A stretch of DNA of 64,000 nt from contig JAIPBS010000006.1 of the NCBI GenBank assembly GCA_021738625.1, positions 80,944-144,943 of the forward strand, in the 5' to 3' direction. The notes under the pieces are model-generated. The model was not told where the DNA came from, did no database searches, and was given only the letters and a program-made list of their open reading frames with translations. Source of the stretch: Bacteroidales bacterium (lineage in GTDB: Bacteria > Bacteroidota > Bacteroidia > Bacteroidales > JAIOZK01). This document shows, in pieces, positions 35,235 through 44,622 of this stretch (its first letter is position 1; each line of letters begins with the position of its first letter). The position numbers were made by a program, and so were the translations under genes.

Positions 35235-37330
35235 CCATCAATCCCTTTCCCGTTCGTTACCTGATGCAACATATCCAGTATGTCCGATTCCAGGGCTTTC
35301 ATTTCCTGTTCGATCACTTCCAGGTCCCTGGGCGGTTCATATTTGTAAAAATGCCGGTTTAGGGGGATTTCATAGCCCACTTTGGTTTTGGAGTGGTCAA
35401 TCCAGGCATCGGGTACATACGGCAATACTTCCCGTGTAAAATACACCTCGATGTTTTCCTTCAGTGGGATGATCTCCGTATCCCGCAAATCCGGATCGGG
35501 TTCGGGATTGCCTTTGCTGTCGCGGCAAATCTCTGCCGTTTCATCCCGTTCGCCCAAGGCAGCAATGATGGCTTTTGTTTCTGCGGCATTCAAGCGTACA
35601 TTGTGCTCTTTGTCCAGTTTCTTCAGATCCTTCAGGAATTCCTTCCGGTCTTTGTAAAGTTTTTCATTGCAATGTTTGCCCAATGCTTCAAGCAATTCTC
35701 TTATTTTCAGTTGTCGTTTTTTCCCCGCTTCAATTTCCTGCTGTTTGATCTCTTCGTTTTTCTTTTTGCTGCTTGCCAGTTTTTCAAAAGCAGACTGGGC
35801 ATCCAGCAAAGCAATCCTTTCGGCATTGGCAATGAAGTTCAGGCGTAAAGGTCGCTCAACAGTAACTTTATGGTACCCGAAATCTTCATTGTCGAAAACC
35901 TTGCTCACAATCAATTCTTTTTCCTTGCCATCAATGATGAATTTACGGTTTTCGTCATGCCTAAAATTATCATAAATGGCAGTGATCTCGGCAATCTGGT
36001 CGGGTCGTCCTTCCCTGCCGTCGCCTACCTGGTTGCGTTTGTTGCCGAGACTTTTGCGCATCTTCACATAAAACTGACGGGCATCGATCAATTGGATCTT
36101 GCCTTTTCTTTTGTCCTCTTTGCGGTTGCAAACGATCCACACATAGGTGGAAATCCCGGTATTGTAAAACAACTGATCGGGCAGGGCAACAATGGCTTCC
36201 AGCCAGTCGTTTTCGATGATCCACCTGCGGATTTCGGATTCTCCGCTTCCGGCATCTCCTGTAAACAAAGGCGAACCATTGAAAACAATGGAGATGCGGC
36301 TTCCTTCATGATCGGGCTTGCGCATTTTGGAGATCATGTGTTGCAGGAACAACAAAGCACCGTCGTTTACCCTGGGCAGTCCCGTACCAAACCTGCCACC
36401 ATAGCCCATGCGACCGGCTTCGTTTTTGATGTATTTCTCCTCCTGCTTCCAGGAAACCCCGAAAGGAGGATTGGCAAGCATATAATCAAACTTTTCATCC
36501 GGGAAACCGTCATCCGTGAATGAGTTATCCAGCTTGATGTTGTCGGCTTCCTCTCCCTTGATCAGCATATCCGATTTACAGATCGCCCAGGCTTCATCGT
36601 TGTAATCCTGACCGTACAAAACCGGCTGTGCATCCTTGTTCAGTTCCATGATGTAGCGTTCAGCTTCCGACAGCATACCACCGGTACCACAGGCGGGGTC
36701 ATAAATGGTCTTCACCTTGAAGCTTTCCGCCAGGTCTTCTTCAGGCGACAACAGCAAATTAACCATCAAACGGATCACTTCCCTGGGCGTGTAATGGTGT
36801 CCGGCTTCCTCGTTGGATTGCTCAGCCCCGATGCGGATCAGTTCCTCGAAGATGTAACCCATTTGCAGGTTGTCGATGCGCTCCGGGTTCAGGTCGATGC
36901 TGTTAAATTTCTTAACTACCTCATACAGCAGGTTTTTAGCGCTCATCTTGCTGACTTCATCCCCAAACTCAAACTTCTCAAATATCTCTCTTATGTTCGG
37001 GGAGAAAGCATTGATATAGCTGTTCAGGTTGGGTGCGATCTGGTTGGGATCGTCTTTCAGCTTACCGAAGTTCAGCTTTGAGGTATTGTAAAAAGGTACG
37101 CCGGTCACCTCGTACATTTTATTTCGAAGAATATTCTCCGACCTGCCTTTATACTTCTCGTATTGTTCTAATGCGTTCTCTTTGGTTGGTTCCAGGATGC
37201 AATCAAACCTCCTGAGCACGGTCATGGGCAGGATCACTCTTCTGTATTCATTCCGCTTATACGGTCCCCTGAGCAGGTTGCAAATGTCCCAGATAAAGGA
37301 GACCATTTGAGTGTGTGTTTCTGTGGTCAT
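35231..37330 (-). CDS. hsdM: Type I restriction DNA methyltransferase subunit M
   Basis: A 699-residue adenine N6-methyltransferase. An N-terminal helical domain (about 1-150) precedes the catalytic domain, with HHYTPREVIRLMV (near 178), SAM motif DPACGTGGML (near 212) and catalytic motif NPPFGVSW (near 288). The C-terminal region (about 500-699), rich in Lys/Glu helices, is longer than in the shortest HsdM types but usual in this subgroup. First gene of hsdM-hsdS-abi-hsdR. The start is 52 bases from the next upstream gene's stop. Confidence 0.96.
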   Translation of the reverse strand: MTTETHTQMVSFIWDICNLLRGPYKRNEYRRVILPMTVLRRFDCILEPTKENALEQYEKYKGRSENILRNKMYEVTGVPFYNTSKLNFGKLKDDPNQIAPNLNSYINAFSPNIREIFEKFEFGDEVSKMSAKNLLYEVVKKFNSIDLNPERIDNLQMGYIFEELIRIGAEQSNEEAGHHYTPREVIRLMVNLLLSPEEDLAESFKVKTIYDPACGTGGMLSEAERYIMELNKDAQPVLYGQDYNDEAWAICKSDMLIKGEEADNIKLDNSFTDDGFPDEKFDYMLANPPFGVSWKQEEKYIKNEAGRMGYGGRFGTGLPRVNDGALLFLQHMISKMRKPDHEGSRISIVFNGSPLFTGDAGSGESEIRRWIIENDWLEAIVALPDQLFYNTGISTYVWIVCNRKEDKRKGKIQLIDARQFYVKMRKSLGNKRNQVGDGREGRPDQIAEITAIYDNFRHDENRKFIIDGKEKELIVSKVFDNEDFGYHKVTVERPLRLNFIANAERIALLDAQSAFEKLASSKKKNEEIKQQEIEAGKKRQLKIRELLEALGKHCNEKLYKDRKEFLKDLKKLDKEHNVRLNAAETKAIIAALGERDETAEICRDSKGNPEPDPDLRDTEIIPLKENIEVYFTREVLPYVPDAWIDHSKTKVGYEIPLNRHFYKYEPPRDLEVIEQEMKALESDILDMLHQVTNGKGIDG

Positions 37331-37384
37331 GTTTTGGTTTTAATATAAAAAGATCAAAGGTAATGAGTTTGGGAACTTAAATTT

Positions 37385-38269
37385 CTATCCACTGTAATTC
37401 TCCTCTGCCCTCATCAGGAGTTCTTTTAAAACCTCCTCATGTTTCTTGATATCACCCTTGTTTAATCTAATCCGGTAATTGTTCCACCTGGAATCATATC
37501 CCATTTCATCAAGTTCATTTTTTTCAATTAATTCATCAATTTCTGTACTCTTGGGTAATTTTAATTCCAATCGTGTGAAACTCTTCTTGGGTCGGAAAAT
37601 AGCAAAGTTATTTGGTTGTCCATCTTTTGATAACCCGATATAGAATTTATTGTATTTGAGTGAGTAGCCTGGTTTAAAAGAACTTATTATTTCAAGCATC
37701 TGATCCGCCATCTTAACTGTTGCTTGTGTACCCCGTTTAAGCCAGTATTCACGATTGGTTTCTTCCTTAATATTTTCATCATCTTCAACCAATCCTAATG
37801 GCATTTCATCGAGCACCTTCGTAAAAACCAAGGCAACATCCTCTCCAAATTTATAGGCATTCATCTGAAGCGCTATCAGGGGTATAAACCCATTGAATAG
37901 ATTAATAACATTTAGAAACCTACTTGTGATATCTTCGGCTACGATCACAGCGCAATGGTCGTATTGGGGATAACGTTTCCGTTCAATATCCCAATATTCT
38001 ATGGTCCGTATTATATGGCTTTCATCTGTTTTGCCAAGTTGGATTTCTACTTCATATCTTCTGTTCATATCTGAGTCAGGGTCCTGGAGTAGCAGGTCCA
38101 ATCTTCCTGCCCTGGGCTGCATACGTTCTTTATCTTTAAGTACCAGGTCACCAAGACCCAAAATGGACGGGTCATCGGCTATTTTTGCCTGAATTACTTT
38201 TTCTGTTATTTCCGGATGATTTTTTAATTGGATTCTTTCCGGTTTGATTAACTTTTTCACAGTTGACAA
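37385..38269 (-). CDS. Putative PD-(D/E)XK (NucS-like) nuclease
   Basis: A 294-residue soluble protein beside the restriction genes. The N-terminal part looks like a NucS/EndoMS-type nuclease core: LGLGDLVLKDKERMQPRAG followed by RLDLLL (D58) and a strand RYEVEIQLGK that carries E75-x-Q77 with K80 close by. This is consistent with D...E-x-(Q/K) metal and catalytic residues. The rest (about 90-294) has no family I recognise. Being 54 bases from hsdM on the same strand, it may be part of the defence operon. The nuclease call is by motif only. Confidence 0.55.
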   Translation of the reverse strand: MSTVKKLIKPERIQLKNHPEITEKVIQAKIADDPSILGLGDLVLKDKERMQPRAGRLDLLLQDPDSDMNRRYEVEIQLGKTDESHIIRTIEYWDIERKRYPQYDHCAVIVAEDITSRFLNVINLFNGFIPLIALQMNAYKFGEDVALVFTKVLDEMPLGLVEDDENIKEETNREYWLKRGTQATVKMADQMLEIISSFKPGYSLKYNKFYIGLSKDGQPNNFAIFRPKKSFTRLELKLPKSTEIDELIEKNELDEMGYDSRWNNYRIRLNKGDIKKHEEVLKELLMRAEENYSG

Positions 38270-38524
38270 GGTTTTAGTTCTGAATTCTATTTTGACAAAG
38301 TTAATAATAATGGAAGATGATCAACCGACCAAACATTGCCGCCACCATCTTCCCCAGGTATGCCCACCTCACGTGAGATCAATATTCATTTGCTTGGGCT
38401 ATCAGGATCGATCTGGCTGCCGGAGATCAGGTTCGGGTAGTTCTCAAGCAATGACTGCAATTCCGCAGACAGGACCTATAAGTTATCTTATCAAAGTGCA
38501 GTTTTTTTAATGCTAACCGATCAC

Positions 38525-40957
38525 CTAATACGCCATTTTTAAAATTCGTTTGCTGATGACCTGTTTCCCAGATATGATTACCCTTACGAGATATAATCCA
38601 TCCATTTCAGGGAGCATTATATTCAATTGTTCTGATGTTGATTGCTGATGAACCACTAACAAGCTACCTTGCGGGGAATAAATCCGAACTTTCATTGAGC
38701 ATCCCTGTCTTGCGTTGGATTTAATGGTTATGTTTTCTTTTGTAGGATTGGGGTAAATATAAATGCTTTCCTTTTCAATCCCTGATTGATTTATTGTAAG
38801 ATCCCTGATTATTATCTGCACCGAATCCTCGGTTGTCATGTTGCAAATTTCCTCATACCCGTTAAAATGCCTGTGCCAGGTGGTATCAGTTGGAGTTGCT
38901 TCAATCAGCTCATCAAAATATTCATATCCGGTTGGAAACCAATCCACGACAGTATCCCGATAGGCTGGTTCTCCTGTATTAGAAGGGTGTTTTGATTCCC
39001 CTCTTGCTATATAAACAGGAGATGCAGGAAAGGTGTCGCAAACTAAAGAGTTTGGTTTAAATACTGTTAATAATGTGTTATCTTCTGCTGTTGCGGTATA
39101 ACATATGGTGTCGGTTGCATTCCAGGTTCTATCAACAACAAAATTATAATGTTCACATTCTGTTGAATCGGGGTCTCTTGAAGAGTCGTCATCATAAGTT
39201 ACCTGAACTCCCGCTCCCGACGGATTGGTTGCCTCTGCCATTCCACCCGTATTTTCAGGAGATAAATCTAGGTTGTTTGCGTATTGTATCTGTTGATTTG
39301 GCGGGACGTATGTGAAATGCGTAGGGTCTATTTGAACATTCACCGTGAAGACGTCTGTTTTATTGTTTCCCGTCGGGTCTTCTGCATAGGTTGAATCCTT
39401 AACCTCAAAGTTATAATGGTTGCAACTGTCCGAGTTTGGATTTCTCGTTGAGGTTTGAACGTAGACAGAATCCCAGTAACCACAGTTGTCCGTTATTGAA
39501 GACCTTTCAATTCCTAAATCGTCAAATTCGGAGGTGTACATTACGGTATCCTCTTGATTTCGTGTTATAACCGGTTTTGCCGTATCTCTTATTTGAATTA
39601 TTTGGGCGGGTCTATTTGGATAATGCAGACTATCTCTCGACGCAAGAGTGCTATCTATCCTGTCGCTGTAATCTGAAACCGTTTTAAAATTTCTCCATAT
39701 ATTATAGTTAAAAAAGGTTGAATCCGAATTTGTTCCTGTACGATTGGTTGAATCAGAGTGAAAGACGCTTGACCAGTCGGCGTTTCCTACAACGTTTCCC
39801 GAACTATCCGGAGAGGGATTTGAATTTTCCATATATTCTTTATAGAGCATAAGTGTATCCGACGGTTTTTCTCCTCCGGGACGAATGTATGTGAATTCTA
39901 TTGGTTTGGTTTCGATTAAACCCTCGCTCTGACTTGATACAGAAGGCGTCCCCGAAGAAAGGTCAAAATCTATAACAGGGTACGAACCATAAAGGTATTG
40001 GTTTATAAGGTTACTATAAAAGTAACAATACCTCCCTATGTCAGCAAACTCGTTAAGACTATAATTTCCATTTGTTACAACCTCGTCTGTCTGAGGTTCT
40101 ATAAAAGTCCAGTCATTGTAGTTCGTTGTATTAGAGCCGGCAAAAATGGCATTAATTCCGTGTAAATCTCCGGAACCCGTTTCAGTAGAAACCCTATATA
40201 TAGGAATATTGAATCTTGCATTTTGTGTTGTATCGTAAAAGTTGGTATTAAGTCCTGAATTAGATATTGCTTCCACACCCGAAGAATTTATTTGTGTTTG
40301 TGTTTTAAAATGTGTACAATCTCCAAAATTAGCAAAATTGGTTGAATCTATGTAAAAAAAGTTTTCATTCCAGCTTTCTTTCTCTGAATTAGTTAAAAAA
40401 TCCCAGTGTGCCGGGAGATAAGGAATTTGGTCTGTTAAATAATTGTAAAACAATGTTCTATCTGCCGAGGTGTTCTTGTTTCCGTCTCCGTCTATATCTG
40501 ATTGGTCATTTGAAACTCCATCAACCATATCTTCGTAGTCGTCAAAATTTACAACGCCATTGCCATCAACATCGCCTGAACCGTAATACTTGAAATTTTC
40601 CTCGTGAGGATTTGAATAATTTGTATTAAGCAGATTTGGTTGCGCAAAAGGATTCAAAACAACATCTCCATAAAAATCGGTTATATCCACTCCGGGCATT
40701 TTTAGAGATTCATAAATATCTATAGAAATATCTTCGGAATAAAACGACGCATTTGCCGGTGAGTAATACAATCGATTTCTCAATCCTTCCTGCAAGGTGG
40801 TATATCCAACTACCTCATGTGAAATATTCTGTATTGGTATAGAGTCGGTTTGTGGTTGGGCTATAACATTGATAGCTAAAAAAAGTAGCAAGCTGAGTAG
40901 AAAATATGATAAACATCTCATCGCCTGTTTGATTGGTTTCTGGAAGTAAAAATACAA
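38525..40957 (-). CDS. Large T9SS-exported protein with dockerin-like repeats
   Basis: An 810-residue secreted protein with a signal peptide (cleavage near VIAQP, residue 34). Residues about 127-170 hold two calcium-binding-loop motifs (GDVDGNGVVNFDDY and DIDGDGNKN), as in dockerins or EF-hands. The middle (about 220-720) is Ser/Thr/Asp/Asn-rich with no catalytic motif I can identify, and includes HYR-type-looking segments. The last 80 residues (YIYPNPTKENITI...LYLVRVIISGKQVISKRI) are a type A T9SS sorting domain. It is unusual cargo for a defence island. It sits nearest the intact tRNA-Arg. Confidence 0.8.
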   Translation of the reverse strand: MYFYFQKPIKQAMRCLSYFLLSLLLFLAINVIAQPQTDSIPIQNISHEVVGYTTLQEGLRNRLYYSPANASFYSEDISIDIYESLKMPGVDITDFYGDVVLNPFAQPNLLNTNYSNPHEENFKYYGSGDVDGNGVVNFDDYEDMVDGVSNDQSDIDGDGNKNTSADRTLFYNYLTDQIPYLPAHWDFLTNSEKESWNENFFYIDSTNFANFGDCTHFKTQTQINSSGVEAISNSGLNTNFYDTTQNARFNIPIYRVSTETGSGDLHGINAIFAGSNTTNYNDWTFIEPQTDEVVTNGNYSLNEFADIGRYCYFYSNLINQYLYGSYPVIDFDLSSGTPSVSSQSEGLIETKPIEFTYIRPGGEKPSDTLMLYKEYMENSNPSPDSSGNVVGNADWSSVFHSDSTNRTGTNSDSTFFNYNIWRNFKTVSDYSDRIDSTLASRDSLHYPNRPAQIIQIRDTAKPVITRNQEDTVMYTSEFDDLGIERSSITDNCGYWDSVYVQTSTRNPNSDSCNHYNFEVKDSTYAEDPTGNNKTDVFTVNVQIDPTHFTYVPPNQQIQYANNLDLSPENTGGMAEATNPSGAGVQVTYDDDSSRDPDSTECEHYNFVVDRTWNATDTICYTATAEDNTLLTVFKPNSLVCDTFPASPVYIARGESKHPSNTGEPAYRDTVVDWFPTGYEYFDELIEATPTDTTWHRHFNGYEEICNMTTEDSVQIIIRDLTINQSGIEKESIYIYPNPTKENITIKSNARQGCSMKVRIYSPQGSLLVVHQQSTSEQLNIMLPEMDGLYLVRVIISGKQVISKRILKMAY

Positions 40958-41014
40958 CTTATGTGTTTGGATTTCAAATTAATTGCTGGAAAATTCCACC
41001 CTTCGGGCAGGACA

Positions 41015-41040
41015 TATGGTTTTGTGATCGCGGCAGGATT
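41015..41040. repeat. Extra tRNA-Arg 3'-end core
   Basis: This stretch matches 28153-28178 at all 26 positions and contains GTGATCGCGGCAGGATT, the complement of the last bases of tRNA-Arg. The same core also starts the right 210-bp repeat at 41149. Downstream (41034-41086) GCAGGAT and CCCGAT pair with ATCGGG and ATCCTGC to make a hairpin. It looks like a further, partial attachment-site remnant. Confidence 0.65.
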
Positions 41041-41147
41041 TCCCGATATCGCTGCGCTCATCGGGATAAACTTCTCATCCTGCCTGAAAAAAATTAAACA
41101 TGTACCAATGAAAAAAAGCAATCAGGAAGGCTGACTATTTCTTAATC

Positions 41148-41392
<245 letters not shown>

Positions 41393-41430
41393 GTTTTTGG
41401 CGGTGCAAAGATACAAAATTATACGTAATT

Positions 41431-42531
41431 TTAATTGTTTTTGTGGGCTTTAGTGTTTTGGATGTCCTCCTGCATTTCAAGGCTTTTGGTGCTGAAATCG
41501 CTGCTCAATAAAAGACCAATCGGTTTTAGCGATTCAACATGATCAAAAATGATTTTCATTGCTGCTATGATCGGCACAAAAAGAATCATCCCGACAATCC
41601 CCCATATCAGTCCTCCAATAACAATGGATATGATCACAAACAAGGGGTTTAATGAAGCTTGTGAACCGACTACTTTCGGTGTGATGACATTTCCTTCCAG
41701 TGCCTGAACACCCAGATAAAGCAGCAGTACCATTACCGGCATCCAAAGACTGTTGTAATTGATCAGGGCATAAATTACAGGAAGGCTACCTCCGATTGCA
41801 GTGCCCACATAAGGGATAATGGTGAGCAGGGCGGCCAGGTATCCGAAAAGAAATGGATAATCAATCCCGATGGCCCAAAGGCCCAATCCGTTTAGCAAAC
41901 CAACGATCAGGATCACGAAAAACAATCCAAGAAAATATTTTCTTATGATCCGGGAAACATCCAGGATTACTTCAAGCAGTTTGTCCCTGTTTTCACCTGT
42001 ACTGAAATTCCTGATGGCGAAATATTTAAAGGATGTTCTGTAAAGCAGGAAAAGAAAGGTGAACACAATCAACAGGGAAAAGAAAGTTAGTAAGTGACCC
42101 GATGTGGTAAGTGTGGTATTTAATAATTTAGTGGATGATTTAAGAAAACTGTCCGATCCACCTGTAAATTCCTCAATATTTATTTGGCGGTGCATGATTT
42201 TGTTTTCAACAAACAAAATTACCTCGTTAACGATCTTCTGGATTTGCAGCCAGAAATTTTCAAATTCGCTGAACAGCCTGTATATCTGGGTGCCAAGTAA
42301 ATAAACCACAAAAGATACGAAAGCGGTGATGATAATGAAGTTCAAAATAGTAGCAATCAATCTGTGCATGAACCTTTCGAAAAATGCATTGATCGGATAT
42401 ATAAGGACGGAAAGCATAATGGCGGCGAATATGGGCATGAATATAATTCGCCCAACATAAATCAAAGCGAGAGAAATTGCAAGTATGACCACGATTTTGT
42501 AGAAACGGTCAGTCGTTATTTTGGCCAGCAT
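41431..42531 (-). CDS. AI-2E family transporter (YhhT/PerM-like)
   Basis: A polytopic inner-membrane protein of 366 residues from the ATG at 42531 (MLAKITTDRFYKI); the open frame runs further to 42675, but that extra N-terminus lacks family character. About eight helices, with the usual pair at the N-terminus, a long periplasmic stretch (about 90-160) and the family's conserved GSLPVIYAL and LEGNVITPKVVGS near 260-300. The family includes autoinducer-2 exporters and ion antiporters, so the substrate is open. Confidence 0.9.
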   Translation of the reverse strand: MLAKITTDRFYKIVVILAISLALIYVGRIIFMPIFAAIMLSVLIYPINAFFERFMHRLIATILNFIIITAFVSFVVYLLGTQIYRLFSEFENFWLQIQKIVNEVILFVENKIMHRQINIEEFTGGSDSFLKSSTKLLNTTLTTSGHLLTFFSLLIVFTFLFLLYRTSFKYFAIRNFSTGENRDKLLEVILDVSRIIRKYFLGLFFVILIVGLLNGLGLWAIGIDYPFLFGYLAALLTIIPYVGTAIGGSLPVIYALINYNSLWMPVMVLLLYLGVQALEGNVITPKVVGSQASLNPLFVIISIVIGGLIWGIVGMILFVPIIAAMKIIFDHVESLKPIGLLLSSDFSTKSLEMQEDIQNTKAHKNN

Positions 42532-42824
42532 AAATATCTGAGTTTTATAACTGCTTACTTCAAATAGTGAACCAACAAATACTTTGATTAATAAGCATGT
42601 TTTTGCTGCAATTGGTGTAAACTTCAGTTGTTTTTTTTCCACAATACTGCATAAATTGTAGAAGATTTGCAACAAAAATCAAAATTATTCGTATCGGTAT
42701 TTTATTTGAATCGTCTTATGATATAGATAAGCAAGTGCATGCAGGTAGTTATTAAATGAAATTTATAGGATTGGCAGGGTTTTCCAATGCACTACAGTTA
42801 ATAAACTTTAAAAAAATTTTCATT

Positions 42825-43112
42825 ATGAGTAAAACAACAGATACCTTATTAGGATTTATAGCAGGAGCAGCAGCTGGTGCTGCAGTAGGAATTTTATTTG
42901 CGCCCGACAAGGGATCCAAAACAAGAAAAAAAATCAAAAAGCAAGCTGAAAAATATAGTGACGACCTGAAAACCAATATGAATGAGCGGGTCGATAACTT
43001 GAAAGAATATGTCGGTGATGTTACCGAGGATGTGAAAAAGCGTTTCAGCAAACTCGAGAAAGATGTTGAGGAGAAAACAAAACGGGCTCAATCGAAAGCC
43101 AAAACATCATAA
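42825..43112 (+). CDS. YtxH-domain protein
   Basis: 95 residues from the ATG at 42825. A glycine/alanine-rich helix (LLGFIAGAAAGAAVGILFAPDKGSKTRKKI) is the YtxH signature, and the rest is a charged coiled coil. Such proteins are common, stress-induced and associate with the membrane. It is the first of three tightly spaced genes (14 bases, then an 11-base overlap) with a holin-like membrane protein and a small basic protein. Confidence 0.9.
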   Translation: MSKTTDTLLGFIAGAAAGAAVGILFAPDKGSKTRKKIKKQAEKYSDDLKTNMNERVDNLKEYVGDVTEDVKKRFSKLEKDVEEKTKRAQSKAKTS

Positions 43113-43126
43113 AACAAAATTCCACA

Positions 43127-43501
43127 ATGGGTGAAAAGAATTTTAACGAGATGCTGGCCGGGCTTTCCAGCCAGGCCAGATCTTTTTTACAGGCCTATGT
43201 CAATTTACTGAAAGTACAACTGCTTGAAAAAGCCGCACGTATTGGTACACATCTGATTACCATTACGCTGATGGTCCTCATTGTAGCTTTCGTTTTGTTG
43301 CTGATCACTTTTGCATTTAGTTTCTGGTACGGGCAGGAATACAATGATTATTTCGGCGGGTTTATGATATCAGCAGGATTTTATATACTGATCGGGCTGA
43401 TTATCGTGATTTTCAGGAAACAGATCATAGGAGGGCCGATTATAAGGAAAATTGCTTCCGAAATGTTTGACAACGAAAAAGAGGATAGCAATGAAAGTTG
43501 A
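43127..43501 (+). CDS. Phage_holin_3_6 (DUF1469)-like membrane protein
   Basis: A 124-residue protein with an amphipathic N-terminus (residues about 1-40) and two hydrophobic helices (about 46-65 and 75-98). The size and pattern fit the putative actinobacterial-holin-X/DUF1469 family, which is usually not a phage gene but a partner of YtxH-type proteins. It overlaps the next gene by 11 bases. Confidence 0.75.
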   Translation: MGEKNFNEMLAGLSSQARSFLQAYVNLLKVQLLEKAARIGTHLITITLMVLIVAFVLLLITFAFSFWYGQEYNDYFGGFMISAGFYILIGLIIVIFRKQIIGGPIIRKIASEMFDNEKEDSNES

Positions 43502-43709
43502 TCCGAAAAAAATAAGAAATTTTCACGATATCGAGTTGCAGAAAACCAAACTCAGGTATGAGCTGAAGCATCGTGAATCCCAATTGAAGGGAGAAGGACT
43601 GTTGTTTGGAGAAAATTTGCGTCAGTCTGTCCGTAACTCCCTTATGGAATTTGCTCAAAATACAGTTGCCTCGGTAATCGTAAAACTGGTCACCAAAAAT
43701 CGGAAATAA
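43491..43709 (+). CDS. Small basic hypothetical protein
   Basis: A 72-residue protein starting at the ATG at 43491 (MKVDPKKIRNFHDIELQKTKLRYELKHRES), inside the end of the holin-like gene, which is normal for a coupled operon. It has a charged helical N-terminal half and an amphipathic C-terminal helix (MEFAQNTVASVIVKLVTK). No family recognised. Probably an accessory of the YtxH/holin-like pair. Its stop abuts the diacylglycerol kinase stop on the other strand. Confidence 0.75.
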   Translation: MKVDPKKIRNFHDIELQKTKLRYELKHRESQLKGEGLLFGENLRQSVRNSLMEFAQNTVASVIVKLVTKNRK

Positions 43710-44591
43710 TCAAGTATAAACTTCCAGTTTTTTCTTTAAAATTTCAACTTCCACCACTTTAGGTTTACCTGCCAGTTCACCGTCAATTTGGAGTCGTTTG
43801 CGGGCGGGGTTTTTTATGATCGCTCTGCTGGTCTGCATTCTTTCAATGAGTTCGAAATGGTTGATCTTTCCTTTTAAGAAAGCTATTACTTTGCGAATGA
43901 GTTCCTTTGTTTTATATGAACGGATTACAATAAGCTCAAAATGGCCGTCATCCAATTTGCCCTGTGGGTTGATGTTAACCCCGGTTCCGTACCTGGAGGC
44001 ATTGGCAATCAGTAGCATGCTTGCTTTCACTTTCTTTTCTTCACCATTCAACCGGATCAGGTAAGTTGTTCCTTTTATAGAAAACATTTCCTGGATATAA
44101 TGTCTGGCATATGCCATAAACCCTCTTTTGTGATCCTGTTCAAAGCGATAAATCACATTCGCATTGAGGCCGAAATCACTTAGGTGAAGTGACAGCTTGT
44201 TATTGATCTTTAATACATCTATCTTTCTGGTTTTTCCTCTGGTTATTATGTTCAGCGCATGATCAGGTTGCGTGGGGATGTTTAGCTCGGTAGCAATGCC
44301 ATTGGCCGAACCAAAAGGGATGATCCCAAGGGGTATGTCTTTTTCAAGGATTGAACGGGCAGCTAGGTTAACCGTTCCATCACCACCCACAGCGATAAGG
44401 GCCCCGGGCTTTTGCTTGTCAACCTCAAGCCTGATCCTTTCTTTATCATTTTTTCCCGTAGTTTTGAATATGCTATAACTGATTTTGTTTTCGTCCAGAA
44501 AGCTGCTGATCTTCAACACAACTTCTTCTTTATCCCTTCCTCCGGAAACCGGGTTGATCACAAGCAAGATACTTTTAATGGGTTTTGTCAT
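43710..44591 (-). CDS. Diacylglycerol kinase-family lipid kinase (DgkB/YegS type)
   Basis: 293 residues from the ATG at 44591 (MTKPIKSILLVINPVSGG). Residues about 10-20 are the N-P-x-S-G-G nucleotide motif, and GALIAVGGDGTVNLAARSI (about 62-80) is the GGDGT motif of DAGK_cat. LGIIPFGSANGIA follows, with the C-terminal beta-sandwich after residue 130. The enzyme makes phosphatidic acid or a related lipid phosphate. The open frame continues to 44750, but the extra part overlaps the divergent App1 gene, so the shorter start is preferred. Confidence 0.92.
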   Translation of the reverse strand: MTKPIKSILLVINPVSGGRDKEEVVLKISSFLDENKISYSIFKTTGKNDKERIRLEVDKQKPGALIAVGGDGTVNLAARSILEKDIPLGIIPFGSANGIATELNIPTQPDHALNIITRGKTRKIDVLKINNKLSLHLSDFGLNANVIYRFEQDHKRGFMAYARHYIQEMFSIKGTTYLIRLNGEEKKVKASMLLIANASRYGTGVNINPQGKLDDGHFELIVIRSYKTKELIRKVIAFLKGKINHFELIERMQTSRAIIKNPARKRLQIDGELAGKPKVVEVEILKKKLEVYT

Positions 44592-44622
44592 ATACCTTTT
44601 TTGAATAAATGGTAAAAAATTT

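Noticed and set aside
28371..41147. Integrase or transposase that would explain the island
   Set aside because: Each gene in the interval was assigned or inspected and none shows recombinase motifs.
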